Made by a program: the position numbers and the translations under genes. 64,000 nt of DNA from Deltaproteobacteria bacterium (GTDB lineage: Bacteria > Desulfobacterota > Desulfarculia > Desulfarculales > Desulfarculaceae). The number at the start of each line of letters is the position of its first letter. The stretch's first letter is position 1. Below, in pieces: positions 50,925-59,341 of this stretch. The DNA lies in assembly GCA_020444165.1 (NCBI GenBank), contig JAHLLK010000007.1, forward strand, positions 1 to 64,000, in the 5' to 3' direction. The notes beneath the pieces were generated by a model. That model saw only the letters and a program-made list of their open reading frames with translations. It had not been told where the DNA came from and did no database searches.

Positions 50925-51799
50925 TCACGCCCTCCCCGCACGAACGCCTCGCCCCTTTTCGCCGGGAACAGGGCCAGTCCACGCATCGCCCGCGTGTCTG
51001 GGTTTCCGCCTGGCTTCCCGAGGGGCGTGAAAAACAATATCAGATTGAATATGTTGCGATTACCAGGAACATCCCGCCGGACCCGGCCGGGGTCGGGGGC
51101 TTCGCCTGGGCTAAGCCGGGGCTAAGCCGGAACCAAGCCAGAACCAAGCCAGAACCAAGCCAGAACATGGCCAGAACCAAGCCGGATGCGGGCCGGGATT
51201 CCTGGACACAACATCCATTCCCTCCCTCGCGAGCGATAGCCCCCCCGGCCGGAGGAGGCGGCTTACCGCCTGCCAACCCTGAAAAAGCCGTTTTGTAAAC
51301 CTTGGAAAATGCCCCCCTGTTGGCCAAAATTCCCAGAGACTGGACCGAAGAACCGGAAGTTGCGGGAAGCTTCAGAGCCTACCGCGCCCTTTCGACCGGC
51401 CACGGGGTCTCCCGGGCGGTCGAAAAGCTGGGCCAGGCTGAAGCGGAAGGCGGATGATGCGGTGATGTGTGCTCCTCAGAGGTCATATGGTGATGAGGGG
51501 CATAGGGCAGGCACGGCCCGGTCAGCCAACTGTCACGCCGCGGCCTTCAGGAGCCCCGGCTCGACAACTCATTTCACCCTTTTGATAATCATATCTCATT
51601 CAGGGGTCTTGACGCAGCTAGTAATCCTGGCGGCATTCTCGCTGGCCGGTCCGGCCGCGCTATTTGTCACCCCAGCCCCCTGTGATGCGGCCAGAAATGC
51701 GGGGCAGGCCCGGCGACCCCACCCCGCTGCCCCGGCCCCTGGCGGGCGGTTGGGATACCGCCTGCCAAGGGCGCCGGGGAGGGAGCTTGCAACCCCTCG
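50925..51799. other. Intergenic region with a short tandem repeat
   Basis: About 870 bp lie between the giant kinase start and the stop of the acyl-CoA dehydrogenase. The first 100 bp must hold the kinase promoter. Apart from the 11-bp tandem repeat listed separately I see no gene, RNA or known element. Confidence 0.45.
51111..51187 (+). repeat. Seven tandem 11-bp repeats
   Basis: Seven head-to-tail units of the form CCAAGCCAGAA run from 51111 to 51187. The middle three are identical, and the outer units differ at two to four positions (CTAAGCCGGGG, CTAAGCCGGAA, CATGGCCAGAA, CCAAGCCGGAT). Eleven bp is about one helical turn. It lies about 190 bp upstream of the giant kinase gene. Confidence 0.85.
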
Positions 51800-52957
51800 C
51801 TAGGGCAGTCGGCCCGCCCGCAGGAGCCGGCCCAGGAGCATGCGCTGCACCTCGCTGGTGCCTTCCACGATCTGCAGGATCTTCACGCCCTTGTAGAAGC
51901 GCGATACGGCGTACTCGTTCATGTAGCCATAGCCGCCGTGGATCTGCACCGCGTCCGAAGCCGCTCGCTCGGCCATCTCCGAGGCGAAAAGCTTGGCCAC
52001 GGTGGCCTCCAGGGTGTGGGGCCGGCCCTGATCCTTCAAGCAGGCGGCTTTCAAGTACTGGTTGCGGGCCAACTCGATATGCATGGCCATGTCGGCCAGC
52101 TTGAACTCCACGGCCTGGAAGTCGATGAGGGGCCGCCCGAACTGCCGGCGCTGGGTGGCGTAGGTCAGGGCCAGTTCCAGGCAAGCCGCGGCCGCGCCCA
52201 CGGCCACCGCCGCGATGGAGATGCGCCCCGTCTCCAGCACGGCCAAGTGCTGGGCCAGGCCCCGGCGGGGATCGCCCAGGAGATTGCCCGCGGGGATGCG
52301 GCAGTCCTCCATGATCATCTCGTGGGTGGCGCTGGTGGCCCAGGCCATCTTGGCGTAGGCCGGGCCGATGGTCAGCCCCGGCGAGTCCTTGGGCACGATA
52401 AAGGTGCTGATGGTGGACGAGCCGTCCTCCAGGGTGGTCTTGGCCGCCACCAGGGCCAGGGAGGCGTGCTCCAGGCCGATGTTGGTGATGAACTGCTTGT
52501 TGCCGTTCAGGATATACTCCCCGCCCTGCCGCACGGCGGTGGTGCGCATGGCCGCCGCGTCGGAGCCGCTGTCAGCCTCGGTCAGGGCAAAGGCCCCGAC
52601 GGCCTCGCCCCGGGCCAACGGGGAGAGATAACGCTTTCTCTGCTCCTCGTTGCCAAAGACCAACAGCTCCTGGGCCACCACGCTCACGGTGATGTCCAGC
52701 ATGGCTCCCAGGCTGGGGTCGCCGCGGGAGATCTCCTCGATGCACAGGTGCATCCCCACCCAGTCGCCGCCGGCGCCGCCCCATTGCTCGGGAATGGGGA
52801 TGCCCATGAGGCCCAGCTCGGCCATCTGGGCCATGATCTCGTAGGGATAGCGCTTCTCCTGCTCCAGCCGGGCCACCTGGGGGGTGATTTGCTCCCGGGT
52901 GAACTCCCGGGCCGTGTCCCGGATCATGCGTTGCTCATCGCTCAAGTCGAAGTTCAT
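51800..52957 (-). CDS. Acyl-CoA dehydrogenase
   Basis: This 385-residue FAD enzyme introduces a 2,3-double bond into an acyl-CoA. ALTEADSGSDAAAMRTTA and NGNKQFITNI are the two family signatures, and IVEGTSEVQRMLLGR near residue 365 supplies the catalytic glutamate. Electrons would go to an electron-transfer flavoprotein not encoded here. Its start is 4 bp from the stop of the dehydratase subunit gene, so the three genes form one operon. The acyl chain specificity is not clear. Confidence 0.93.
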   Translation of the reverse strand: MNFDLSDEQRMIRDTAREFTREQITPQVARLEQEKRYPYEIMAQMAELGLMGIPIPEQWGGAGGDWVGMHLCIEEISRGDPSLGAMLDITVSVVAQELLVFGNEEQRKRYLSPLARGEAVGAFALTEADSGSDAAAMRTTAVRQGGEYILNGNKQFITNIGLEHASLALVAAKTTLEDGSSTISTFIVPKDSPGLTIGPAYAKMAWATSATHEMIMEDCRIPAGNLLGDPRRGLAQHLAVLETGRISIAAVAVGAAAACLELALTYATQRRQFGRPLIDFQAVEFKLADMAMHIELARNQYLKAACLKDQGRPHTLEATVAKLFASEMAERAASDAVQIHGGYGYMNEYAVSRFYKGVKILQIVEGTSEVQRMLLGRLLRAGRLP

Positions 52958-52961
52958 GGGC

Positions 52962-54221
52962 TCACCTCCCTTCCCGCTTCGCGCGCCCGGCGTCGATATT
53001 CTCCAAGAGAGCCTCGAGGCGTAAAAACACCGCGTCCTCGCTGTATTTGCGGCTGTCGGCGTGATCCAGGTCCACCAACACCCCGGGAACCCCGGTGGCC
53101 GCGGTGATCAACTCCTTCTGGTCCATCTGCATCACCGAATAGGGCTTGCAGCTCCGGTTGCTCACGAAGATCACCCCGTCAATGGCGTAGTCCCGGATGA
53201 CCTGCTGCATGACTTGGCTGCGCAGGTGCAGGCCATAGGGGCAGACCGAGAAGTTGGCCCGGCGGGCCAAATGCCGCAGGGGGTCCGGGTCCGGCAGGTC
53301 CGCCAAGAACGTGCCGCCTTCCAAGGCGCCGATGCAGCCGGTGTAGCTGGCGTAGACCAGGTTGGCCCCCAGCCCTTGCAGCCGGCTGCGCATGGCCCGC
53401 AGCTGGTGCCAGGGGGCGATGTTGTCCCACAACAGACGGTACTTCTCCTCCGGCACCGGAAACTCGCCCCGGGCCATCTGCTCCTCCACCTCGCGCACCA
53501 GCAGCTCCAGATGGGCCACCAACTCCGGCCCGCCCCGGAGCCGGCTCAGGAAGGGGGCCATGTGGGCAAAGGTGTCAAAGGCGGTGATCCCGGCCGGACG
53601 CTGCCGGGCCAGGGCGAGCAGGCGCCGCCACAGGCGGTGGGCCTGTTGGGTGCAGGCCACGGCCTGGCGCACCCGGTCCAGGTCAAACTTCTGGCCGGTG
53701 TGCTCCTCTATGAAACGGATGAGCTCATGGTACTGGCTCAAAATGTATTGCAGATCCTTTTCCCGCTGGGGGCCGTAGCAAAACGGCACGTCCAAGAGGA
53801 AATGGGGCGTGCCCTGCCGCCGCCGGTACACGTCGAACCACTTGGGCAACAAGGAGCAGTTGTTGTTGTTGGAGATCAACAGATCGGCCCGGGGCAGGCC
53901 GCCCGTGGGGCTGCCCCGGCCGCCTTGGAAAGTGGTGCCCAGGTCGATGCGGGCGTAGGAGCAGAGGTCCAGGGAGTAGCCCGCGGCCTCGGCCGCCTCG
54001 CACTGGGCCGGCCCCACTCCCTTGGCCGCGCACATGGCCGCGTGGTTCTCCGGCACCGCGAGCACCAGGTCAAAGCCCCGGAGCAGCTCGATGGGCACGA
54101 TGATGGCGATCCACGCCACCGGCTTGCCGGCGGCGGCCTCCTGGTGGCAGCGCAGGTAATACTCGCCCATGAGCCGGCTCAGGTTCCGGCTGGCTTGGGG
54201 CAGCAGGCGGGTACTGGCCAT
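52962..54221 (-). CDS. 2-hydroxyacyl-CoA dehydratase/benzoyl-CoA reductase family subunit
   Basis: This 419-residue protein has the two-lobed fold of the HgdA/BcrB family. Cluster-ligand candidates are Cys87 or Cys122 (SNNNNCSLLPKW), Cys296 (YTGCIGAL) and Cys358 (SNRSCKPYS). Family members hold a [4Fe-4S] cluster and, with a partner subunit and an ATP-driven activator, perform radical dehydration of 2-hydroxyacyl-CoA or reduction of aromatic CoA esters. I chose the ATG at 54221, which leaves 1 bp to the preceding gene. It pairs with the next subunit. No activator ATPase gene is in the window. Confidence 0.87.
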   Translation of the reverse strand: MASTRLLPQASRNLSRLMGEYYLRCHQEAAAGKPVAWIAIIVPIELLRGFDLVLAVPENHAAMCAAKGVGPAQCEAAEAAGYSLDLCSYARIDLGTTFQGGRGSPTGGLPRADLLISNNNNCSLLPKWFDVYRRRQGTPHFLLDVPFCYGPQREKDLQYILSQYHELIRFIEEHTGQKFDLDRVRQAVACTQQAHRLWRRLLALARQRPAGITAFDTFAHMAPFLSRLRGGPELVAHLELLVREVEEQMARGEFPVPEEKYRLLWDNIAPWHQLRAMRSRLQGLGANLVYASYTGCIGALEGGTFLADLPDPDPLRHLARRANFSVCPYGLHLRSQVMQQVIRDYAIDGVIFVSNRSCKPYSVMQMDQKELITAATGVPGVLVDLDHADSRKYSEDAVFLRLEALLENIDAGRAKREGR

Positions 54222-54222
54222 G

Positions 54223-55329
54223 TCAGCCTTCCTTCCGGGCGGGGGTGATGGTTTCGGCAAAGGCTTCCACCCGGGTGCGGAAGCCTTCCAGGTTGGCCCG
54301 GTCGTCCAGGGCCACCTCCAAAAGCAGGGAGGGCAGGCCCGCCCGGCTCAGCTCCCCGGCCAGCTCGGGAAACTCGAAGTATTCGCACTCGCAGAACTTC
54401 TCTCCCACGAAGATCACGCCGTGCGCCCCGCTTTGCCGGGCCAGGGCCGGCAGCAGGCCCCGGCGCCGCTCCGCGCTGTAGAGCAGGGTGGAGCAGGGGT
54501 GATGCCCCTGGTAGTAGTCCGCGTAATAGGCTCCCAGCTCCGTGGGCTGGGCCGCTCCGGGGTGGAGCGCCCGGGAGAGGCCGGCCAAGTCGTCGGCCAC
54601 CACCCGGAGGCCCGCCTCCTCCAGAAGCCCCAGCAGAGGTCCGGGCGGCGGCTCGATGCCGGAGAGCACCACCTTGGCCCGGGCGGGAGCCGGCGCGGCC
54701 GCCGCCGCGGCCAGGAGCCCGCCGAGCAGGGCTTCCCCGTGCTCCAGGCTGGAGAGCCAGACCTGGTTCATGACCCGGGCATAGCGGCGGAAGGGCAAGC
54801 GCCCCTGGTGGGCCAGTTCCCCGGCCTGCCGGGCCAGGGCCCGCAAATGCTCATGCCGCGCCACGGCCGCGGCCAGGGCCTCCGGGCGACAGGTCACCCC
54901 CAGGTCGGCGGCCAGGCCCGCGGCCAGATCCCGCAGCTCTCCTGCCAGATAGGCTTGGGCGTGGGCCTGGGGCGGGTGGGTTTGGGGCAGGTGCATCCGC
55001 CGCAAGGGCAGGCCGGGCCGTGCCCGCTGGATGACCTCGGGCAGGTTCCGCAGGGTGTCGCAGGTGTTGTAGGCGAACAGGGCGTCGAACCCCGCCCCGG
55101 CCGGGCCCAGACAGGCCTCGGCCAGGCGGCGGGCCACCGCGCAGGCAAAGACCTGCACGTGCCGGTCGGCGTGGGAGACCCCGTCCTGCCAGTCCCCCAG
55201 ATTCCACAGCACCAGGGGGGTCAGCCCCAGGGCGGTGAACAACTCCAAGGGGGGATAGGGCGGGAAGCAGCCGATCAAGGGCCGGCCCGCTTCCCGCGCC
55301 TTTTGCTGTAAGGCCAAGAGATCGTGCAT
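54223..55329 (-). CDS. 2-hydroxyacyl-CoA dehydratase family, second subunit
   Basis: This 368-residue protein is the shorter member of the pair. The opening GRPLIGCFPPYPPLEL has Cys21. AYNTCDTLRN gives Cys90, and GEKFCECEYFEFPEL gives Cys313 and Cys315, the positions that hold the iron-sulfur cluster in this family. It is rich in Ala and Leu. It is the first gene of the operon with the larger subunit and the acyl-CoA dehydrogenase. Whether the pair dehydrates a hydroxyacyl-CoA or reduces an aromatic ring cannot be told without phylogeny. Confidence 0.85.
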   Translation of the reverse strand: MHDLLALQQKAREAGRPLIGCFPPYPPLELFTALGLTPLVLWNLGDWQDGVSHADRHVQVFACAVARRLAEACLGPAGAGFDALFAYNTCDTLRNLPEVIQRARPGLPLRRMHLPQTHPPQAHAQAYLAGELRDLAAGLAADLGVTCRPEALAAAVARHEHLRALARQAGELAHQGRLPFRRYARVMNQVWLSSLEHGEALLGGLLAAAAAAPAPARAKVVLSGIEPPPGPLLGLLEEAGLRVVADDLAGLSRALHPGAAQPTELGAYYADYYQGHHPCSTLLYSAERRRGLLPALARQSGAHGVIFVGEKFCECEYFEFPELAGELSRAGLPSLLLEVALDDRANLEGFRTRVEAFAETITPARKEG

Positions 55330-55384
55330 ATCTATCTTTACCTAGAAGTGTGGAAGGCATCTATCGCTTAACTAATTTATATAT

Positions 55385-55521
55385 ATGAAGTTTTTCTGGG
55401 GAAGGAGAGTGTGGGGGGGACTGCGGGGTCCCCGGAAAAGCGAAGCTTTTCTGGGGTGCAACTCCCTCTTTTTCAAAAAAGGGGGTCTCCCCCCACATTC
55501 TTCCCCTTCTCCAAAAGCTCT
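55385..55521 (-). repeat. Palindromic 3'-end element, copy D with nested hairpin
   Basis: The outer arms ATGAAGTTTTTCTGGGGAAG and the gene-side arm GAAGAGCTTTTGGAG are recognisable inverted ends. One inner arm is interrupted by a 39-bp insert (55422-55460) that is itself a 12-bp hairpin with loop GAA. The inner variant on the intact arm is TCT/AGA. The element abuts the TGA stop of the acyl-CoA ligase gene. Confidence 0.8.
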
Positions 55522-57114
55522 TCAGCAGACCTGGGCCGCCTGGTTTTCCCAGTAGGGACGGCGCAGGTCTTTTTTCAGGATTTTGCCCGAGGGGTTGCGG
55601 GGGATGGCGGCCACCAGGTCCACGCTTTTGGGCACCTTGAACTTGGCCAGGTGGGCCTTGCAGAAGGCGATGACCTCGGCCTCGCCCAGTTCGGCCCCGG
55701 GCCGGGGCACCACCACCGCCTTCACGGCCTCGCCCCATTGCTCATCCGGCACCCCGATCACGGCCACGTCGGCCACGCCGGCCAGGCCCAGGATGGCCCC
55801 CTCGATCTCGGCCGGGTACACGTTGACCCCGCCGGTGATGATCATGTCCTTGGCCCGGTCCACGATGTAGTAGTAGCCCTCCGGGTCCTGGCGGGCCAAA
55901 TCACCCACCGTGGCCCAGTCATGGTCAAGGAAAGCCTCCCGGGTGCCGGGCTCGTCGTCCCAATAGCCGCGGAAGCCGCACAGCCCCCGGGAATACAGGG
56001 CGCCCACCTCGCCCCGGGGCACGGGCTGGCCCTGGGGGTCCACCAGCTTAAGCTCCACGTCCTGCAAGGGCTTGCCCACGCAGCGCTCCTTGCGGAGTTG
56101 GTCCACGTCCCGGAGAGTGGTGGAGACGCCCAGTTCGGTGGAGCCGTAGAACTCGTTGAGCTCGGCGTGCTCGAAGAACCTCTTGATGCGGAGCTTGGTG
56201 GGAGTGTGCAGGGGCGCGCCGCCGGAGATCAAGAGCCGGATGGAGCCGAGGTCAAAGCGGTCCAGCACCTCCCCGGGCAGGGACAGGAGCCGGTCGGACA
56301 TCACCGGCACCATCATCAGCCAGTTGACCTGGTGCTCCTGGATGGCCGTCAGCACCAGCTCGGGGTCGAAACGCGGCACGATCACCAGGGTGCCCCCGGA
56401 GACCAGGGTGGCCAGATACCAGGCGCAGGGGCCGGCGTGGTACTGCGGGGCCACCACCAGTTGGCGGTCGCCGCTCCTGACCCCCCAGTCCACGCACACG
56501 GTGATGCCGGTGTGGTAGTCCTCGGCAAAGCCCCGCACGGCGCCCTTGGGGTTGCCCGTGGTGCCGGAGGTGTAGAGGATCATGTCCACGTCACCGGGCT
56601 GCACCCCGGCCGCGATCTCGTCGGCCGAGGCCCCGGCCAGGAGGGCCTCGTAATCCAAGACATCGGGGGAATCGCCGCCGGTGACGATGACGTGGGCCAG
56701 GCTGGGCACCTGAGCGCGCACCGCCTGGACCAGGGGCAGCAGCTCGGGGGAAGTGAGGATGGCCTTGGCGGCGCAGTTGTTGAGCTGATAGGCCAGCTCG
56801 TGCTCCTTGAGGTTGAAGTTCACCGGCGTGCGGACGACGCCGGTCTTGATGCCGGCCACAAAGGCCTCGTTGAACTCGAAGCGGTTGCCCAGGAGGTAGA
56901 GGGCCAGGCGGTCGCCTTTTTGGAGCCCCAAATCGAGCAGGGCGTTACCCAGCCGGTTGGTGCGCTGCCACATCTCGGCCCAGGTGAACTGGCCGCCGGG
57001 ATGGATCAGGGCCGGCAGGTCGGGGTCCCGGGCCAGGTTCATCCGGAGGCTGCTGAGCAGATTGGCCGTGTAGGCTCCTTTTGGTTGGCTGAAGTCCATG
57101 AGGCTCGCGGACAT
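55522..57114 (-). CDS. Acyl-CoA ligase (AMP-forming)
   Basis: This 530-residue adenylate-forming enzyme has the P-loop ILYTSGTTGNPKG, the FYGSTELG motif, TVGDLARQDPEGYYYIVDR with the hinge, and PSGKILKKDLR with the catalytic lysine. It makes CoA thioesters of fatty or aromatic acids. I placed the start at 57114, behind GGAGGAG. A palindromic TetR operator (57148-57165) lies 34 bp upstream, so it is very likely repressed by the TetR protein encoded next to it. It differs from the ligase of the liv operon and probably handles another acid. Confidence 0.93.
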   Translation of the reverse strand: MSASLMDFSQPKGAYTANLLSSLRMNLARDPDLPALIHPGGQFTWAEMWQRTNRLGNALLDLGLQKGDRLALYLLGNRFEFNEAFVAGIKTGVVRTPVNFNLKEHELAYQLNNCAAKAILTSPELLPLVQAVRAQVPSLAHVIVTGGDSPDVLDYEALLAGASADEIAAGVQPGDVDMILYTSGTTGNPKGAVRGFAEDYHTGITVCVDWGVRSGDRQLVVAPQYHAGPCAWYLATLVSGGTLVIVPRFDPELVLTAIQEHQVNWLMMVPVMSDRLLSLPGEVLDRFDLGSIRLLISGGAPLHTPTKLRIKRFFEHAELNEFYGSTELGVSTTLRDVDQLRKERCVGKPLQDVELKLVDPQGQPVPRGEVGALYSRGLCGFRGYWDDEPGTREAFLDHDWATVGDLARQDPEGYYYIVDRAKDMIITGGVNVYPAEIEGAILGLAGVADVAVIGVPDEQWGEAVKAVVVPRPGAELGEAEVIAFCKAHLAKFKVPKSVDLVAAIPRNPSGKILKKDLRRPYWENQAAQVC

Positions 57115-57147
57115 GGGGTTCTCCTCCCTAATGTGGTACCGATATTT

Positions 57148-57165
57148 ATTTCGAACGTTCAATAT
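57148..57165. promoter_or_regulatory. TetR operator upstream of acyl-CoA ligase gene
   Basis: TCGAACGTTCAAT contains the palindrome GAACGTTC within an AT-rich flank, 34 bp before the ligase ATG. The same GAACGTTCAAT occurs upstream of the tetR gene at 57869-57883. Confidence 0.75.
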
Positions 57166-57246
57166 ATCTTCGGGTCCAGCAAATCCCCGGCCCAGCCTCT
57201 TTCGGAAGACGGGCCGGCCTTCTCCCCGTCCCAGCCGGTCACCCGG

Positions 57247-57816
57247 CTAGGGCAGATAGGTCTGGATCAGCTCCTTGAAAGCCGGGGCCAGGGTGGCCGG
57301 GGCATACTCCTCGCCGCCCAGGCCGGCCAGGGTGTTGAGCCCCAGGCCCAGGGCGATGACCAAAGCGGCCAGGGTGTGGTTCTGGTCCTCCCGGGCCGCG
57401 CCAAAGCCGGCCACGTAGGCGGTCAGGCCGTGGAGAAAGCGGCGGATGGTGCGGGCGAACTCCGGGTTGCTGGGCGCCTGGCCCAGGTAGTTCAGGAGCA
57501 CCACGTGGAAGGTGGGGTTGTCCCGGGTCACCGCGAGCATGCTGTCGATGTAGGCCAGGAGCTTCTGGCGAGGGTCCGGAAGGGGGTCCACCTCGCGGAG
57601 CACCTGGTCCCGGGAGGTGCGGAAGGCCTCCTTCAGGACCTGCAGGAGAATTTCTTCCTTGTTTTCGAAGTAGTGGTAAATGACCCCGGTGCTGAGCCCG
57701 GCTTCCCGGGCGATGTCCTTGACCGAGAAGTTGCCAAAGCCCTTGTCCACGATGCAGCGCATGGTGGCCTCCACCATCTGCTGCTGGCGGATCTCCTTTT
57801 TGGCGGGCTTGGTCAA
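57247..57816 (-). CDS. TetR family transcriptional repressor
   Basis: This 189-residue regulator has an N-terminal helix-turn-helix (FSVKDIAREAGLSTGVIYHYF, about 30-50) and an all-helical ligand domain of about 130 residues. Regulators of this type beside acyl-CoA ligases often respond to acyl-CoA. Matching operators lie before its own gene and before the ligase gene downstream, which supports autoregulation and control of the ligase. The gene lies between the CoA-transferase and ligase genes on the same strand. Confidence 0.9.
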   Translation of the reverse strand: MTKPAKKEIRQQQMVEATMRCIVDKGFGNFSVKDIAREAGLSTGVIYHYFENKEEILLQVLKEAFRTSRDQVLREVDPLPDPRQKLLAYIDSMLAVTRDNPTFHVVLLNYLGQAPSNPEFARTIRRFLHGLTAYVAGFGAAREDQNHTLAALVIALGLGLNTLAGLGGEEYAPATLAPAFKELIQTYLP

Positions 57817-57868
57817 GGCCTTCTCCCGGGGCCGCCGGCGCGGGCGGAGGGTGGCGGATGAAACTTAT

Positions 57869-57883
57869 AATGAACGTTCAATT
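57869..57883. promoter_or_regulatory. TetR operator upstream of tetR
   Basis: AATGAACGTTCAATT is a palindrome with one mismatch, 53 bp before the tetR start, embedded in an AT-rich promoter-like segment. It shares GAACGTTCAAT with the site upstream of the ligase. Confidence 0.78.
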
Positions 57884-58034
57884 AATATACCGGGACACCC
57901 CGCGTCAAGCTCAAAACGTGGAGGGACACCCGATTTCGAAGTGAACGAGAGGCCCCGGAGGAGTGGGCGGGGCCGGAAGTAGCAGACGATCCACCAGCCC
58001 GGCCGGGGGGCTGTGAGCCTACCAATTAAATACT

Positions 58035-58129
58035 CTAAAGTTTTTGGGGGGAAGGGGGGTGTGGGGGGAAGGACCCCTTTTTTCAAAAAAGGGTCCTTCC
58101 CCCCACATTCCCAATCCTCCGAAAATCTC
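58035..58129 (-). repeat. Palindromic 3'-end element, copy E
   Basis: Inner arms 58061-58083 and 58085-58106 pair over 22 bp with one bulged base and a 1-base loop. The variant is AAGGA/TCCTT. The far end reads CTAAAGTTTTTGGGG. It abuts the TAG stop of the CoA-transferase gene. Confidence 0.85.
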
Positions 58130-59281
58130 CTAATCTTCCTCCGGCGTCAGGGCGGCGATCTCGGCGGGGGTGAAGCCGGCCTGGGCCAGGACTTCGGCGG
58201 AGTGTTGGCCCAGGCGGGGGGCGGGGCGGGTGGCTTGATTGGGTGCGTGGGAGAGCCGGAGGGGGCAGGCCAGGAGCCCGTCGCCGGGGCCGCCCTGCTC
58301 CACCAGGCCGCGCGCGGCCACCAGGGGGCTGGCCAGGGCCTCGCCCAGGTCCAGCACCGGCTCGCAGCAGCAGTCGGCGTCGGCCAGGAGGGCCACCCAC
58401 TCTGGCCGGGTGCGCCGGAGGAAGATCGCCGCCACCTGGGCTTTCACCGTTGCGTCCCCGAACTGGCCAGGCAGGAGGTCGGGCCGCTCCACCAGGGCGC
58501 AGAAATTTTGCCAGAACTTGGGTTCCAGGGCCCCCAGGCTCATCCAGGCCCCATCCGCGGTGGCGTACAGGCCGTAGCAGGGATAGCGCCCGTTCAGGGC
58601 CATGCCGCCGGGAGTGGGTGGTTCCAGGCCCGCCGCCACCCCGGCCCCCACCATGGTGGCCAGGGAGAGCACCCCGTCGAACATGGCCGCGTCCACGTAT
58701 TGCCCTTGGCCGGTTTTCTCGCGCTGGATCACGGCCATGAGGAGTCCGGCCAGGGCCAGGAGGCTGCCGCCGGCCAGGTCGGCGATCTGCACCCCGGGCC
58801 AGGCCGGCTCCCCGGCCGGCGAACCGCTCAGGGGCAGGAGCCCGGCCAGGGCCAGGTAGTTGAGGTCGTGCCCGGCCCGCAGGCGCAAGGGGCCCTCTTG
58901 CCCGTAGCCCGAGATGCTCACGCAGATCAGGCGGGGCTGCACTTCGCGGAGCGCGGCATAGCCCAGGCCCAGGCGGTCGAGGGTGCCGGGCCGGAAGCCC
59001 TCCACCAGGACGTCGTAGGTTTCCAGGAGCCGGAGGAAGGCTTCGCGCCCCTGGTGGCGTTTCAGGTCCAGGGCCAGGCTCAGCTTGTTGCGGTTCACGG
59101 CCGGGAAGTAGCGGGCGCCCAGGCCCCCTGCCCCGCCCATGCCCCGCATGTAGTCGCCGCCCTTGGGATTCTCCACCTTGACCACCCGCGCTCCCTGGCA
59201 GGCCAGGAGCCAGGTCAGGTAGGGCCCGGGCAGGTTCATGGTCAGGTCCAGCACGCGGAGCCCCTGCAAGGTCTCGGGCAT
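58130..59281 (-). CDS. Family III CoA-transferase / 2-methylacyl-CoA racemase-like
   Basis: This 383-residue protein starts LQGLRVLDLTMNLPGPYLTW, followed by LACQGARVVKVENPKGGD, the CoA-binding first part of CaiB/BaiF proteins. Asp139 in RAGHDLNYLALAG is the catalytic aspartate, and the GHDLNYLA form is the one seen in 2-methylacyl-CoA racemases. A CCCEP run (near residue 305) is unusual. It lies 60 bp after the thiolase gene on the same strand, so it probably belongs to the same catabolic operon. Confidence 0.87.
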   Translation of the reverse strand: MPETLQGLRVLDLTMNLPGPYLTWLLACQGARVVKVENPKGGDYMRGMGGAGGLGARYFPAVNRNKLSLALDLKRHQGREAFLRLLETYDVLVEGFRPGTLDRLGLGYAALREVQPRLICVSISGYGQEGPLRLRAGHDLNYLALAGLLPLSGSPAGEPAWPGVQIADLAGGSLLALAGLLMAVIQREKTGQGQYVDAAMFDGVLSLATMVGAGVAAGLEPPTPGGMALNGRYPCYGLYATADGAWMSLGALEPKFWQNFCALVERPDLLPGQFGDATVKAQVAAIFLRRTRPEWVALLADADCCCEPVLDLGEALASPLVAARGLVEQGGPGDGLLACPLRLSHAPNQATRPAPRLGQHSAEVLAQAGFTPAEIAALTPEED

Positions 59282-59341
59282 GGCCGCTCTCCTTTTGCCG
59301 CGACTTGGTTCAGGCCGGCCGGGGTCCCCGGTGCGGCCGGC

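Noticed and set aside
51111..51187. CRISPR array
   Set aside because: The units are 11 bp head to tail with no spacers. It is a simple tandem repeat.
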